Source of the DNA: Microcaldota archaeon
Lineage (GTDB): Archaea; Micrarchaeota; Micrarchaeia; Micrarchaeales; Micrarchaeaceae
Length of the DNA: 64,000 nucleotides
NCBI GenBank assembly: GCA_028866775.1
Contig: JAGWHK010000002.1
Span: 36,264 to 100,263 of the forward strand
Reading direction: 5' to 3'
Position numbers and translations under genes: made by a program. Below the pieces are notes generated by a model. That model had not been told where the DNA came from, made no database searches, and saw nothing but the letters and a program-made list of their open reading frames with translations. This document shows positions 17,660 through 26,983 of this stretch, in pieces (the first letter of the stretch is position 1; every line of letters starts with the position of its first letter).

Positions 17660-18982
17660 ATGAAGCTCCCTCCGGCCTTCAGGTACGCAGCACTCACGCT
17701 CGCACTCTTGTCCTCCTTTCTGATCTTATCGAATGGTGCAGTGGCAAACGCCAACACCGCCTGCATAATAACAGGCCAGGTCGTTGCGCCGGACACCTGC
17801 ATAATTAGCGCCTTTCCGTACATGGCCATAGGGATACTCATCTCCTTCATGGTGGTAGCCATAGTCTACATGCTAGGCAACGTGATGAACTTCGGCTCCA
17901 TGCAGAACTGGTACAGGGCAGAGCTATGGGAGACGATAAAGACGATCATCATGGTTGTCGTCGTAATATCGGTCCTCGTGATTTTGAGCGCGATCGCTAA
18001 TATACTCGTTGGGGCACAGTATACCCTGCCAGGGCAGCAGGGCGAGGTCCCAGGAGTGGCCACCAGCCTCTCGACCAACCTGGCTAACCTGTACAACGCC
18101 GACAGCACCTTCCTGGCCCAGCAGCTGAATGGCTCTTACCAGGCATATGCCGCTGTCCTAGGGCTTTCGACGGGAGTAGGCGTCTTGCAGAGCCTCGCGG
18201 TGACAATGTGGGTCCCGCTGCCGCTCATACCGCCATACGTAATAGGCTCGATACAGTTCGGCTCGTCTGAGAACCTGCTGAACAGCAACTTCATAACCGC
18301 TACCGGAAGCCAGTATTCCATAACCCAGAACATAATAGGGCTTGTCGTCATTCCAATGCTCATAACATTCCAGGTCCTGTCCACATACTTCTATCAGCTG
18401 ATGGCGATAGGGCTCGGCATACTCATACCGCTGGGGGTGATCTTCAGGGCCTTCCCGTTGGTCAGGAACATAGGAGGTACATTCATAGCCACCGGAATAG
18501 GGATCTCGCTCGTCTTTCCCGCTCTGCTTCTAATCGTCAACCTCCCGATATCCAACTACATATACGCCTTCACCTATTCCCAGACCCTAAATGGCAACTG
18601 CCCATTCACTTCTGGGCTTATCTGCAACCTTTGGCTTGCTATGACGACAGGGATCAACGGAGATATCCTGGGTCCAGGAGTAACCGGAACAATCATCAAT
18701 GGTCCGCTCAACATAGCCCTTGGGACAGTCGCGTCGAATAACGCCAACGTGGTGAGCGCGCTTGATGCAGGCTACTACACAGGCATTGCAACACCGCTCA
18801 CATATGGCATATTCCCCTCGCTCAACCTGATATTGGCGAACACGCTGGGAATGATACTGCAGATGATACTGCTTGGGATAGACATAATGGTGGGATTAAT
18901 AGTGACTGGGGCGATAACCCATATGCTCGGAGGCAAGGTCAGGCTCGGATTCGGAAGCAAGCTATCCTTCAGGACTGGTTGA
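17660..18982 (+). CDS. VirB6/CedA-like polytopic membrane protein, paralog 1 of 6
   Basis: This is a 440-residue protein with a cleavable-looking signal (cleavage near VANA, residue 31), an extracytoplasmic stretch with two cysteines, then about seven TM helices. Two blocks recur in the neighbouring genes: a polar NWYRAELWE segment between helices near residue 90, and FRAFPLVRNIGG followed by IA, IG and VFP near residue 270. I read these as one paralogous family with the topology of VirB6/TrbL/CedA, the inner-membrane channel component of type IV secretion. The next gene starts directly at its stop codon (TGAATG). The family assignment rests on topology, motif sharing and the nearby VirB4-type ATPase, not on a database match. 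Confidence 0.6.
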   Translation: MKLPPAFRYAALTLALLSSFLILSNGAVANANTACIITGQVVAPDTCIISAFPYMAIGILISFMVVAIVYMLGNVMNFGSMQNWYRAELWETIKTIIMVVVVISVLVILSAIANILVGAQYTLPGQQGEVPGVATSLSTNLANLYNADSTFLAQQLNGSYQAYAAVLGLSTGVGVLQSLAVTMWVPLPLIPPYVIGSIQFGSSENLLNSNFITATGSQYSITQNIIGLVVIPMLITFQVLSTYFYQLMAIGLGILIPLGVIFRAFPLVRNIGGTFIATGIGISLVFPALLLIVNLPISNYIYAFTYSQTLNGNCPFTSGLICNLWLAMTTGINGDILGPGVTGTIINGPLNIALGTVASNNANVVSALDAGYYTGIATPLTYGIFPSLNLILANTLGMILQMILLGIDIMVGLIVTGAITHMLGGKVRLGFGSKLSFRTG

Positions 18983-20194
18983 ATGATAAGCACCTGCGCG
19001 ATCTGGGGCACTACAAGCTACGTCAACAGCTGGATAGTCATCAACGTGCTGGTGATACTTATCAGCATGCTGGCCATAGCCGCGGCCTACTCCCTCAATG
19101 GGTTCTTCCCGGCCAGCTTCAGGGGCAGGATGAGAGGGTTCATAAGGTTCGAGCTGATCCAGCTGATCGTCAGCATAGTCGTATTGGGAGCCCTGCTCGC
19201 CTTGTCTGCCAGCGCCTGCAACGTCTCAGCCCAGGTAAGCTCTCAGCTCTCTGGCAGGCAGATGAACCCATTCAACTTCGCCGATTACTACGTCACCACC
19301 ATATTCAACAACGGCCTGTCCATGCTCAGCAACATATACAGCACCTCAGTCAATTACGCAATACTCTCATCTGGCATAAAGTCGATACCGGCCGCATTGC
19401 TCAGGGGACTGAACGGCCAGGCGCTGTTCAAGGGAAATAAGTTCCTGGAATGTGCGTTGACCAAGCAGAGCGGCTGCAGCCTGCTCGGCACAGTCATAAC
19501 CTCGCTCTGCCCAACTTCGATAATAACCTGCGAATACTCAACCATCCCGAGCGGTGACTTATCATACCTGTACAACCTGTTCTCCTCGATGTACCTTGAT
19601 GTATACAGCCCGATACTCATAATTGCTACTGGAATGATGTTCATACAGTTTCTTGCGATACCGATCATGCAGTATTCCGCATTCACGATCATATTACCTA
19701 CCGCTCTCGCGATGCGCTCCCTGTCGTTCTTCTCTTCCGGACTAGGCGATGCATCGAACGCGCTGATAGCCCTCGCGGTGGCCCTTTATATCATATACCC
19801 GATGATGGTCGCCTTCGACGGCTATGCGGTGTCGTGGATATTCTCCACGAAGAACCCGAGCGCCCAGTACGCCGGAGGTGCGCTGACCGTCAACACTGTC
19901 GCGCCGAGCGGATTCTTCAGCGCCCAACCCGGCTATGACATAAGCGGGGCCAATGCGCTGAACACGGAAACCAGCTTCGTCTTCAATTCCTTCTCCGCGC
20001 CGGGCTCGTACGAGTACTGGGTCGGAGGCCTAAACCTCATAGGCACGATGCGCAATTATACAGACAATATGGCCCAGTTCTTCTTCCAGTCGATAATACT
20101 GTTTGCGCTCGACATGGCAGTGACGGTGGGATTGGCGGTTAGCATATACAAGGCTTTGAGGTCAGGCCTAGGTGAGGTCGGGAGGTTCTGGTGA
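18983..20194 (+). CDS. VirB6/CedA-like polytopic membrane protein, paralog 2 of 6 (diverged)
   Basis: The 403-residue protein has about seven TM helices. There is no signal peptide: the first helix starts near residue 15. The polar block after helix 1 is FIRFELIQ, the counterpart of the ELxE block of the other paralogs. The second block is weaker (GLGDASNALIA leading to YIIYP), so this is the most diverged copy. A large extracytoplasmic loop (about 85-200) holds five cysteines, suggesting disulfides. Translation begins at the stop of paralog 1 and the following gene begins 1 nt after its own stop. Confidence 0.55.
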   Translation: MISTCAIWGTTSYVNSWIVINVLVILISMLAIAAAYSLNGFFPASFRGRMRGFIRFELIQLIVSIVVLGALLALSASACNVSAQVSSQLSGRQMNPFNFADYYVTTIFNNGLSMLSNIYSTSVNYAILSSGIKSIPAALLRGLNGQALFKGNKFLECALTKQSGCSLLGTVITSLCPTSIITCEYSTIPSGDLSYLYNLFSSMYLDVYSPILIIATGMMFIQFLAIPIMQYSAFTIILPTALAMRSLSFFSSGLGDASNALIALAVALYIIYPMMVAFDGYAVSWIFSTKNPSAQYAGGALTVNTVAPSGFFSAQPGYDISGANALNTETSFVFNSFSAPGSYEYWVGGLNLIGTMRNYTDNMAQFFFQSIILFALDMAVTVGLAVSIYKALRSGLGEVGRFW

Positions 20195-20195
20195 T

Positions 20196-21725
20196 ATGAT
20201 GATACCGCTATTCATGCTCGATGCGCCCACCGCCATACCGGGTGTCGAGGCAGGGATAGGCCCCCTGATCTTTGCGGCCCTTCTTTTGGACGTCGCCATA
20301 GTCTCGGTTTGGTACTTCATAGGGGTCATTCTCGCGAACGAAGGAGTCAAGCAGTCTGCAAAGGGCGAATACTACCAGTTCCTCGGCACCGCATTCCTGA
20401 TAGCAATTCTGCTCTGGCTGATAGCGACCTACTCCGGGATCAGCAACACGGTATTGAGCGCGAATCCCACGGGCCTTCTCGGCTCCGGCACCATGTCCAC
20501 AATGTGCCAGAACATCGAGAGTTCCAACCAGCTCAACATCTTGGGATCGACAAATTCCCTGCTCTCTGGAGCCCAGACGCCCTCTGGAGAGCAGCTTGTC
20601 GGGATATGCAATATGCTGGACGGTACAACTACGACCGACCAAATGAACTACCTGCTCGCCTCCACGGCCGTTGTGACGGCGAACCTCACGGCCCAGACCG
20701 CAAACAACCTCAATTCGGCCTACACCTACGATGCCTACCTGGGATTCCTCTCCAACCTGAGACCGGTCCTGGCGCTCTGCTTCGCCCCGGGGGACCCGCT
20801 GCCCTGCCTTGTGCCGGGTGGCGCACTGATCGGGGAATATTTCAGGATGTCGCTCACATATCAGCCGTTTGCGGGCTACTCCATGTTGCTAAATGGGATG
20901 GGAGTCCTGGGAACCCTGCTCAACCTAGCGTTTGAGTCCTACGTGGCCCAGCTCCTGATGATATCGGTGCTGCTCTACATATGGCCTTACCTTCTCTTCG
21001 GGGGAATAGTGCTCAGGAGCACCTTCTTTACGAGGAAGATAGGCGGCCTCCTCATAGCTGTGGCTTTGGGCGCAGTGATCGTGTTCCCAACCGTGTTCTT
21101 GATAGAATACGCCACTCTTGGCAACGGACTACCTGGCATAAGCGCCACGTCGCCCTACAATGTAACTTACGGGTTCAACGCCTCCTCTCCGAATACCAAC
21201 ATACATCCGATACCCGCGGTCACGGTAGAGAACGGAAACCAGGTGGTCGGCAACTACATACTGAACTTCTACGTTCCCCCGAACTTGCAGCAGATAGCGC
21301 AGGCGAACAACTGCTGGCCCTCGATATCCACTGCAGGTTATATAACCGAACTTCTCAACCCAGCAGGCCCCGGGTTGGTACTTACGCAGCTTTCGGGCAT
21401 TGGCCCACCCAACCCTCTCGCAGAGGCCGAACTGGCTGACATATTCTACCTGCTTAACCCGCTGACCAACCTCGGCTCAGGGGCGGGTCAGCTCATCAGC
21501 GCCGGCGTTACGCAATCGAGCGGGACCTACTTCCTGCCCGCATACTGCCCAGTCGATGGGGCGCTGGCCACCAACCTCGAGATGCTCAACGCCTATGGGG
21601 TTATAGGAGTGACCTCGTACTTCCTGCCGCTGCTCAACCTCATAATAACGCTCTCCGCGATAATAGGGCTGTCCGGACTGATGGGAGGGAACACGACGCT
21701 TGAGGGATTGTCGAGGTTCATATAG
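20196..21725 (+). CDS. VirB6/CedA-like polytopic membrane protein, paralog 3 of 6
   Basis: The 509-residue protein starts at ATG 20196 (MMIPLFML), 1 nt after the previous stop and behind GGAGGT at 20181-20186; an in-frame start at 20172 would overlap and is not needed. The helix 2 flanking block is AKGEYYQF and the later block is RKIGGLLIAVALGAVIVFP. The extracytoplasmic loops are long, with cysteines at four or more positions and many Asn/Ser. It is the largest of the six paralogs because of an extra external domain of about 110 residues before the last helices. Confidence 0.6.
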   Translation: MMIPLFMLDAPTAIPGVEAGIGPLIFAALLLDVAIVSVWYFIGVILANEGVKQSAKGEYYQFLGTAFLIAILLWLIATYSGISNTVLSANPTGLLGSGTMSTMCQNIESSNQLNILGSTNSLLSGAQTPSGEQLVGICNMLDGTTTTDQMNYLLASTAVVTANLTAQTANNLNSAYTYDAYLGFLSNLRPVLALCFAPGDPLPCLVPGGALIGEYFRMSLTYQPFAGYSMLLNGMGVLGTLLNLAFESYVAQLLMISVLLYIWPYLLFGGIVLRSTFFTRKIGGLLIAVALGAVIVFPTVFLIEYATLGNGLPGISATSPYNVTYGFNASSPNTNIHPIPAVTVENGNQVVGNYILNFYVPPNLQQIAQANNCWPSISTAGYITELLNPAGPGLVLTQLSGIGPPNPLAEAELADIFYLLNPLTNLGSGAGQLISAGVTQSSGTYFLPAYCPVDGALATNLEMLNAYGVIGVTSYFLPLLNLIITLSAIIGLSGLMGGNTTLEGLSRFI

Positions 21726-21733
21726 GTGAAACC

Positions 21734-22936
21734 ATGAATGCTTACGATCTTGCAAGGGTCTCAATCCTCGGGGTTGTGGCGCTTGCGCTCCTTTCCTCAT
21801 TGGCTGGAGCCGCCTTCACGGCCAGCCCGATCATGCAGACCCTGTGCGCCGGGACAAACACTGCAAACGGAATAATACCGGCCAACCCGATAATAGGCGC
21901 CGGAACCCAGGGCGTGACGAGCGTGGTGGGCATGACGCTCGTAATACTGCTCGTAGTCCTCTTTGCCAGCGCAATCCTCTACATGGTCTCGCAGGTCATG
22001 GCGATACCTAGGCTGACCAACTTCGTCAAGGTTGAGCTTGCCGAGATGGTAGGCACTGCAGCTCTAATAACCATATTCTTTGGTGCGTTTTACGCGACCG
22101 CATTCGCCACAAGCGGGAGTGCGCAGGCCTTGAATCCCACGGTCCACTTCAACGGGCCGGCCAGGAGCGTCTTTGTCAACGACTGCGCAATGCTTGGGAG
22201 CGCATCTATTGCCGTAATAGGGCCCATATTCATCACCGGGACAGTGAACTACGGCTTGCAGTTCGTCAGTTCGGTAGACCTGACGGTGGCACCAGGGGGA
22301 TTCGGCTTTGAGGACAAGCCGCTTAGCGGCCTGGGGATCATAACGACCAGCTTGAACGAGCTCCAGGGAATCATGTCTGCCTTCCTTGTGGCGATCTTCG
22401 CCGTGGTCTTCCTGCTCGGGCTCATATACTCGCTCTTCCCGCTCCTGCTCTACCTGGGCATAGTGCTTCGCGCCATGCCGTGGTCACGAGCGGCGGGGGG
22501 CATTTTCATAGCGATGTTTATAGGATTTTACATCGTATTCCCGATGATGCTGAGCTATACGATGAACGGGCTGAGTTCCATCGTGTCCCAGCAGTCCAAC
22601 GACTTCTACGGATCTTCCTTCGCCTCTGGCGCATCCAACCTCTTCTCCCCAACTTCCTCTAGCGGGATAGACAACCTGCTTAACAGCACAAGCCAGCAAA
22701 GCGGGGGAACCGCGATGATGTCGTACCTGGGCAACATATTGGCCAGTCTTGCAGGGTTCGGGACGAACTATGGGGCGGTGAACGGTTTCATCGTCGAATT
22801 TATGGGGCCGGCAATAATGATAGCGGTGATGATCGCCATATCACTGGTTGTGGCATTGGACTTTGCGGACATACTCTCCGACTTGCTTGGCGCGCCAAGC
22901 CTTTCCTCAGAGAGCCTGCTCAAGAGGGTGCTGTGA
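21734..22936 (+). CDS. VirB6/CedA-like polytopic membrane protein, paralog 4 of 6
   Basis: The 400-residue protein has a signal-like N-terminal helix (residues 10-28), then a TM helix, the polar block FVKVELAEM, more helices, and the block RAAGGIFIAMFIGFYIVFP, followed by a Ser/Asn-rich external loop and a final helix. The order of blocks is the same as in paralogs 1, 3, 5 and 6. It starts 8 nt after the previous stop with GGTGA just upstream. Confidence 0.6.
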   Translation: MNAYDLARVSILGVVALALLSSLAGAAFTASPIMQTLCAGTNTANGIIPANPIIGAGTQGVTSVVGMTLVILLVVLFASAILYMVSQVMAIPRLTNFVKVELAEMVGTAALITIFFGAFYATAFATSGSAQALNPTVHFNGPARSVFVNDCAMLGSASIAVIGPIFITGTVNYGLQFVSSVDLTVAPGGFGFEDKPLSGLGIITTSLNELQGIMSAFLVAIFAVVFLLGLIYSLFPLLLYLGIVLRAMPWSRAAGGIFIAMFIGFYIVFPMMLSYTMNGLSSIVSQQSNDFYGSSFASGASNLFSPTSSSGIDNLLNSTSQQSGGTAMMSYLGNILASLAGFGTNYGAVNGFIVEFMGPAIMIAVMIAISLVVALDFADILSDLLGAPSLSSESLLKRVL

Positions 22937-22937
22937 T

Positions 22938-24023
22938 ATGGTCCCGCTTATGATGCTGCTGGCGCTTCACGGGTACATGCTGCAGGCCCAGCAGATCGCC
23001 AGCCTGCCGATCAATCCGATACCCTGGTTCCCGATAGCTTTCCTGGCTGCGCTCTGCGTGATAATCATAGCCGCCTTGATCTACATGATTGCCCCTGTGT
23101 TGAACAGCAGGGCGATGCAGGAATGGTCTAGGATCCAGATATATGAGGCTGTGCTGTCGCTGGCGCTCGTGATAGCTTTCATCGTGGTGGTGAAGCTGTT
23201 GTCGCTGAATCCCGAACCTGGATTCGCTTCTGTGGGCATTGTACCCCAGGGATGCACCGCTGCGAACAGCATATACGCCCTCTCATCTTGCGATTTGGCG
23301 CAGTTCAACAACGCAGGCTACTCGATAGCCACGACGCTTTGGGAGTTCTCCTTCCTGAGGGCGGTCATACCGAGCTCGACCCTGAAGGTCCAGCCATTCA
23401 GTTTGGAGGATGGCATCCAGTTCCAGTTCTCAGTGCCCAACATACTCAGCGCGGGGAACGACAAGTTGCTGAAGAGTCTAATGGAGTTCGTGCTTTTGTT
23501 CCTGCTGCTTAGCCAGGTGCAGCTCGTCCTCATCTCCAGCGCCCTGTTGTTGATGTCTTTCTTCTTCGCCATAGGGCTCGTCGCCAGGATATTCGGGATA
23601 TCCAGGAGCTTTGGCGGGGCTATGATAGCCTTCGGCATAGGGTTGGGCATCCTCTTCCCGCTCCTGACAGGGATAACATACGGGTATATAGACGTCTCAA
23701 TCAACTCGTACTGCATAGCAAACGCCGGTGCAGTGAGCTGCAGCGGCCTGTCGTTCTTGCAGTCATTTTTGAACATATTTGTGAACCCTTTCACGCAGAT
23801 AGCAGGGCTGTTCGCCCCCACTGGCGGGCCGCTCGGAGCCACGGCGGTGCCATTATTCATCCAATCGGCAACCACCCTCTTTGACTCCGTGGGCTACCTG
23901 CTGGCTGGGCTCATAGTCATACCTGTGGTAAATGTGATCATAGTCGATGCGTTCGTTGTCGACTTCTCTACGGCTATAGGCGAGCGGATGTCGTTCTCGA
24001 TGCTGTTCAGGGAGTTGGTGTAG
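22938..24023 (+). CDS. VirB6/CedA-like polytopic membrane protein, paralog 5 of 6
   Basis: This is a 361-residue protein from ATG 22938, 1 nt after the preceding stop. A longer reading from 22848 would lie inside the upstream gene and gives a non-hydrophobic, Cys/Arg-rich extension, so I reject it. It carries the block EWSRIQIYEA after the second helix and RSFGGAMIAFGIGLGILFP in the second half. The N-terminal tail before the first long helix is short, and four cysteines lie in external loops. It belongs to the same tandem family as its neighbours. Confidence 0.6.
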   Translation: MVPLMMLLALHGYMLQAQQIASLPINPIPWFPIAFLAALCVIIIAALIYMIAPVLNSRAMQEWSRIQIYEAVLSLALVIAFIVVVKLLSLNPEPGFASVGIVPQGCTAANSIYALSSCDLAQFNNAGYSIATTLWEFSFLRAVIPSSTLKVQPFSLEDGIQFQFSVPNILSAGNDKLLKSLMEFVLLFLLLSQVQLVLISSALLLMSFFFAIGLVARIFGISRSFGGAMIAFGIGLGILFPLLTGITYGYIDVSINSYCIANAGAVSCSGLSFLQSFLNIFVNPFTQIAGLFAPTGGPLGATAVPLFIQSATTLFDSVGYLLAGLIVIPVVNVIIVDAFVVDFSTAIGERMSFSMLFRELV

Positions 24024-24031
24024 GTGGCCGC

Positions 24032-25222
24032 ATGATTCATCTTCTCCTTGTTCTGCTTCCGCTGCTTCATGGCAGCGCTGCAACGCATCTTGCGGTTGGA
24101 TCGTTGAACGGCCTCCCTGAGCTTGACTGGCTTAGCGGGCTGCTTAACTTCTTCAATAGCTTTTTCGGAGGACAGAAGTGCGGATTGCTCTCGGCGCAGG
24201 TGGCCAACACGATAAACAATAAGTATCCATGGTACTGCCCGATAAGCAACCAGGTCACCAACCAATGGTCCAAGTGGCTCCCCGTGATGCTTGTGGTAAC
24301 AATGATCTCCTTCCTGCTGGCATCACTGATATTCATGGTTGGCGTTGCCTTGGGAAGCGGAAAGATACGGAATTACGGAGCGGCGGAGCTCTATGAGGCA
24401 GCCGCGACCGCGATAATAGTGGTTGCCTTCGTCTACATCTGCGCCGTGGTCTTCGGCTTCGGCCCGGGGGCCCTTGTCGGGGACATAAACCCTTACGCGA
24501 CCGCGTTCAACCTTATGGGCTCAACTCTAGGCAGCGCCCAGGGAATGTACACCTCGCTCTACAAGACCTATGTCCCGCTATCGGAGCTGACCACAGTCAG
24601 CATACAGGTTGGAGGGCCCGAAGCCGGGATTCTGAGGACGAGCTTTGCCTCTGCGGCGGCCACGGCGGTCAGTTCCAACATATTCCTCAACGTCTTCTCA
24701 TTCGTGATACAGGTGCTGTTCCTGAACCCGGCCGCAGCGCTCTCCAAGCTTCTGGTCGAGGGCATGGCGGTCCTTTATGGAGAGTATTATTTACTGGTGT
24801 TCTTCTCTGTCGCTGCCATCCCTGTTTTCCTAATCCCTGGCGTGATATTCAGGGCGCTTCTCCCCACAAGGGGGTTGGGTGGCGTCATGATCGCGTTGGC
24901 GATAGGATTCTACCTTGTCATGCCGTCCCTCTTCGCCGCGGTGTACTACTTTACCGCCCAGGGTCTGATAACAAACGTCAACGTCGCGAACGCACAGCTG
25001 CAGGCCACAACGGTTACGGGCAGCTCCATAACCTCGCAGCAGAGCCCGCTGGTGCAGGAGCTGACTGCCGCGCAGGGATCTTTGAGCGGCTTCTGGATGC
25101 TGGTGCTCTTCTATCCCATACTCATAATCGCATTCACCTACTCTTTCGTGGTGCAGATATCGAAGATCATAGGAGGCACTTACCAGCAGGGAGCCATGGG
25201 CAGGCTCAGGGGCTTCCTATAG
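24032..25222 (+). CDS. VirB6/CedA-like polytopic membrane protein, paralog 6 of 6
   Basis: This is a 396-residue protein with an N-terminal hydrophobic signal-like start, an external stretch with two cysteines, a TM helix, the block NYGAAELYEAA, and later RGLGGVMIALAIGFYLVMP. It closes the run of six tandem paralogs. A GGTGG ribosome site precedes the ATG. After its stop a 62 bp gap contains a TATA-like AATATAAGG near 25248, so the next gene may also have its own promoter. Confidence 0.6.
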   Translation: MIHLLLVLLPLLHGSAATHLAVGSLNGLPELDWLSGLLNFFNSFFGGQKCGLLSAQVANTINNKYPWYCPISNQVTNQWSKWLPVMLVVTMISFLLASLIFMVGVALGSGKIRNYGAAELYEAAATAIIVVAFVYICAVVFGFGPGALVGDINPYATAFNLMGSTLGSAQGMYTSLYKTYVPLSELTTVSIQVGGPEAGILRTSFASAAATAVSSNIFLNVFSFVIQVLFLNPAAALSKLLVEGMAVLYGEYYLLVFFSVAAIPVFLIPGVIFRALLPTRGLGGVMIALAIGFYLVMPSLFAAVYYFTAQGLITNVNVANAQLQATTVTGSSITSQQSPLVQELTAAQGSLSGFWMLVLFYPILIIAFTYSFVVQISKIIGGTYQQGAMGRLRGFL

Positions 25223-25284
25223 GCCGGATTCCGATACGATGAGCAAGTAATATAAGGATTCTCTGAGATTCAGATGCGATAAGC

Positions 25285-26121
25285 ATGAACCCGAAAGTGC
25301 TGCTGATAATGGCGTTCATGCTTGGCGGGGCGATAATAATCGGGATCGCGGCTTACATCCCGTTTGCAGGCCCGCTCTTTGGTCTGCTCAAGTTCATAGT
25401 CTTCAGTATGGGGCTGCTGTGCGTGCTTGTGGGCTTCTCCTGCAGGTACTACACCTACCTCATAGCCCCCATACTCAAGCAAAGAAAGAGGCACATAGTG
25501 CTGAGCGACCAGGTGCCGTATTGGCTGGCCTCGACCGGGGACTGCATAGTCTCCAAGCGCGCGGAGGACTTCATAGCGACGGCCTACATCAACATACCTA
25601 TATATGTCTCCTCCAGTGAGATGAACGACGAGGAGCGAGAGAGGTTCGCAAGCCAGATAAGCAGGCTTGTCGGGGTCAGCAGGGAACCAGTCAGGTTCAG
25701 TTCCGTGCTTAGGGTGATGGACAAGGATGACTATCTCAAGAAGATAAAGGAGCTGATAGGCGCGGCGGAGAACGAGGAGAACGTGGCAGTCCAGAAGAAC
25801 GACCAGGTGCAGGTCGAGAGGGCGAAGGGAAAGCTCTCGATGTGGAAGAAGATCCTCGATCATGTCGGCTCAAAGTCCTCCATGGAGCTCGTCACTTTTG
25901 CTTCTGTGTCGGCCACAGGGGGCAAGGAGTATGAGGCCATAACAATAGCCCAGCAGCAGGCCAAGGAGCTGATGAACGGGATAGGAAGCATACTCGGGGT
26001 GACACCCAGCATAATAGTAGGCAGCGAGATACTCAAGCTTGTGGAGCCCGAATACCTTATACCGCTATCCACAATAAGCGAAGAAATAACAAAGAAGATA
26101 GAGCACGGAGTGGTGGAATGA
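25285..26121 (+). CDS. Membrane-anchored VirB4 N-terminal-domain-like protein (VirB3-VirB4N layout), copy A
   Basis: The 278-residue protein has two TM helices at residues 5-60 and then a soluble, presumably cytoplasmic domain. The soluble part runs in the order typical of the VirB4/TraC N-terminal domain: a short strand region (FIATAYINIPIY), a helix with RVMDKDDYLKKIKELI, a charged coil, a strand region (MELVTFASVSA), a helix with QQQAKELMNGIGSILGV, and SEILKLVEP. A two-helix VirB3 followed by VirB4 is a known fusion, but here the ATPase half is a separate gene 860 bp downstream. The reading is by pattern; a structure-based search is needed. It overlaps nothing and is followed directly by copy B. 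Confidence 0.5.
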   Translation: MNPKVLLIMAFMLGGAIIIGIAAYIPFAGPLFGLLKFIVFSMGLLCVLVGFSCRYYTYLIAPILKQRKRHIVLSDQVPYWLASTGDCIVSKRAEDFIATAYINIPIYVSSSEMNDEERERFASQISRLVGVSREPVRFSSVLRVMDKDDYLKKIKELIGAAENEENVAVQKNDQVQVERAKGKLSMWKKILDHVGSKSSMELVTFASVSATGGKEYEAITIAQQQAKELMNGIGSILGVTPSIIVGSEILKLVEPEYLIPLSTISEEITKKIEHGVVE

Positions 26122-26952
26122 ATGGATGAGGAAGGGATCGTATACACTGCATTCGCGTTGGTCGTGCTTATGATAGGACTTAGCTTCTCCGCGAGGATGG
26201 GAGGGGGGATTCTTTCCATATTCGCCGCGCTCCTGGTCACCATGACCGCTTGCACCGTGGTGATACTCAATTTTGCCGATTACATCGTGGTTTCTCTGGG
26301 ATTCAGCACCCTCGGGGTGACCTTCCAGCCCGCTCTCGGTTACAAGATAAACAGGCAGCAGAATACCGTGCTGAAGGAGGTTGGGGGGATATACTACGCA
26401 ACCGGATACGCCACCGCTAACCTCTTTGCCTTCGAGTTCAAGCAGGAGATCGAGCAGCAGGACACAGGGGCCAAGATAATGGAGGCGCCGCTCAGGTGGG
26501 AACTCGCGGTCACAAACATAAAGTTCCCATTCAAGTATCACCTTCTCTCGTCCGGGCTTAGCGTCCAGGACATCAGGGACGAGCTTGAGGGGAAGAGGTC
26601 TTACTATGAGTATCAGCTCTCCAAGGTGATGCAGGATGCCAAGGACAATATGGCTATCCAGGAGCTCCAGAGGAAGATAAACGTGCTCCAGAGGAAGATG
26701 GACAGGGTGTCTGGAGGAGAGAAGCCGATAGGCTCGATAATGTATGTGGAGACCACCGCGATCGGGGTCAGCGAGAAGGCCGCAATCGACGAGCTGGAGA
26801 GGCAGATCTCAGCGCTTCAGATAGCCCTGAACCCCATGAACGTGGATCTGGTGAGGGTCATAGGCAGGGAGCTCTATACGCTGTTCAGGTTCAGCTTCAC
26901 CATACCCCTGAACTACGAGGAGACGAGGGGCTACTTCGACTTGCAGAGCTAA
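26122..26952 (+). CDS. Membrane-anchored VirB4 N-terminal-domain-like protein (VirB3-VirB4N layout), copy B
   Basis: The 276-residue protein starts right at the stop of copy A. It has two or three N-terminal TM helices (residues 8-60) and a cytoplasmic domain with a helical coil (RDELEGKRSYYEYQLS to LQRKMDRV) and then GEKPIGSIMYVETTA followed by an amphipathic helix. The order 'GEKP, strand, helix' is common in VirB4/TraC N-terminal domains before the ATPase core. It has the same layout as copy A but low sequence identity by eye, suggesting old duplication and specialisation. It probably partners the ATPase encoded next. Confidence 0.5.
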   Translation: MDEEGIVYTAFALVVLMIGLSFSARMGGGILSIFAALLVTMTACTVVILNFADYIVVSLGFSTLGVTFQPALGYKINRQQNTVLKEVGGIYYATGYATANLFAFEFKQEIEQQDTGAKIMEAPLRWELAVTNIKFPFKYHLLSSGLSVQDIRDELEGKRSYYEYQLSKVMQDAKDNMAIQELQRKINVLQRKMDRVSGGEKPIGSIMYVETTAIGVSEKAAIDELERQISALQIALNPMNVDLVRVIGRELYTLFRFSFTIPLNYEETRGYFDLQS

Positions 26953-26955
26953 TGT

Positions 26956-26963
26956 TTTATACC
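26956..26963 (+). promoter_or_regulatory. TATA box of the VirB4/HerA-type ATPase gene
   Basis: TTTATACC at 26956-26963 lies 25 bp before the GTG at 26984 and predicts a leaderless mRNA starting at or near that GTG. It makes the ATPase, and genes after it, a separate transcription unit from the membrane-protein genes. Confidence 0.6.
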
Positions 26964-26983
26964 TTGCATGAGGATTTGATTTT

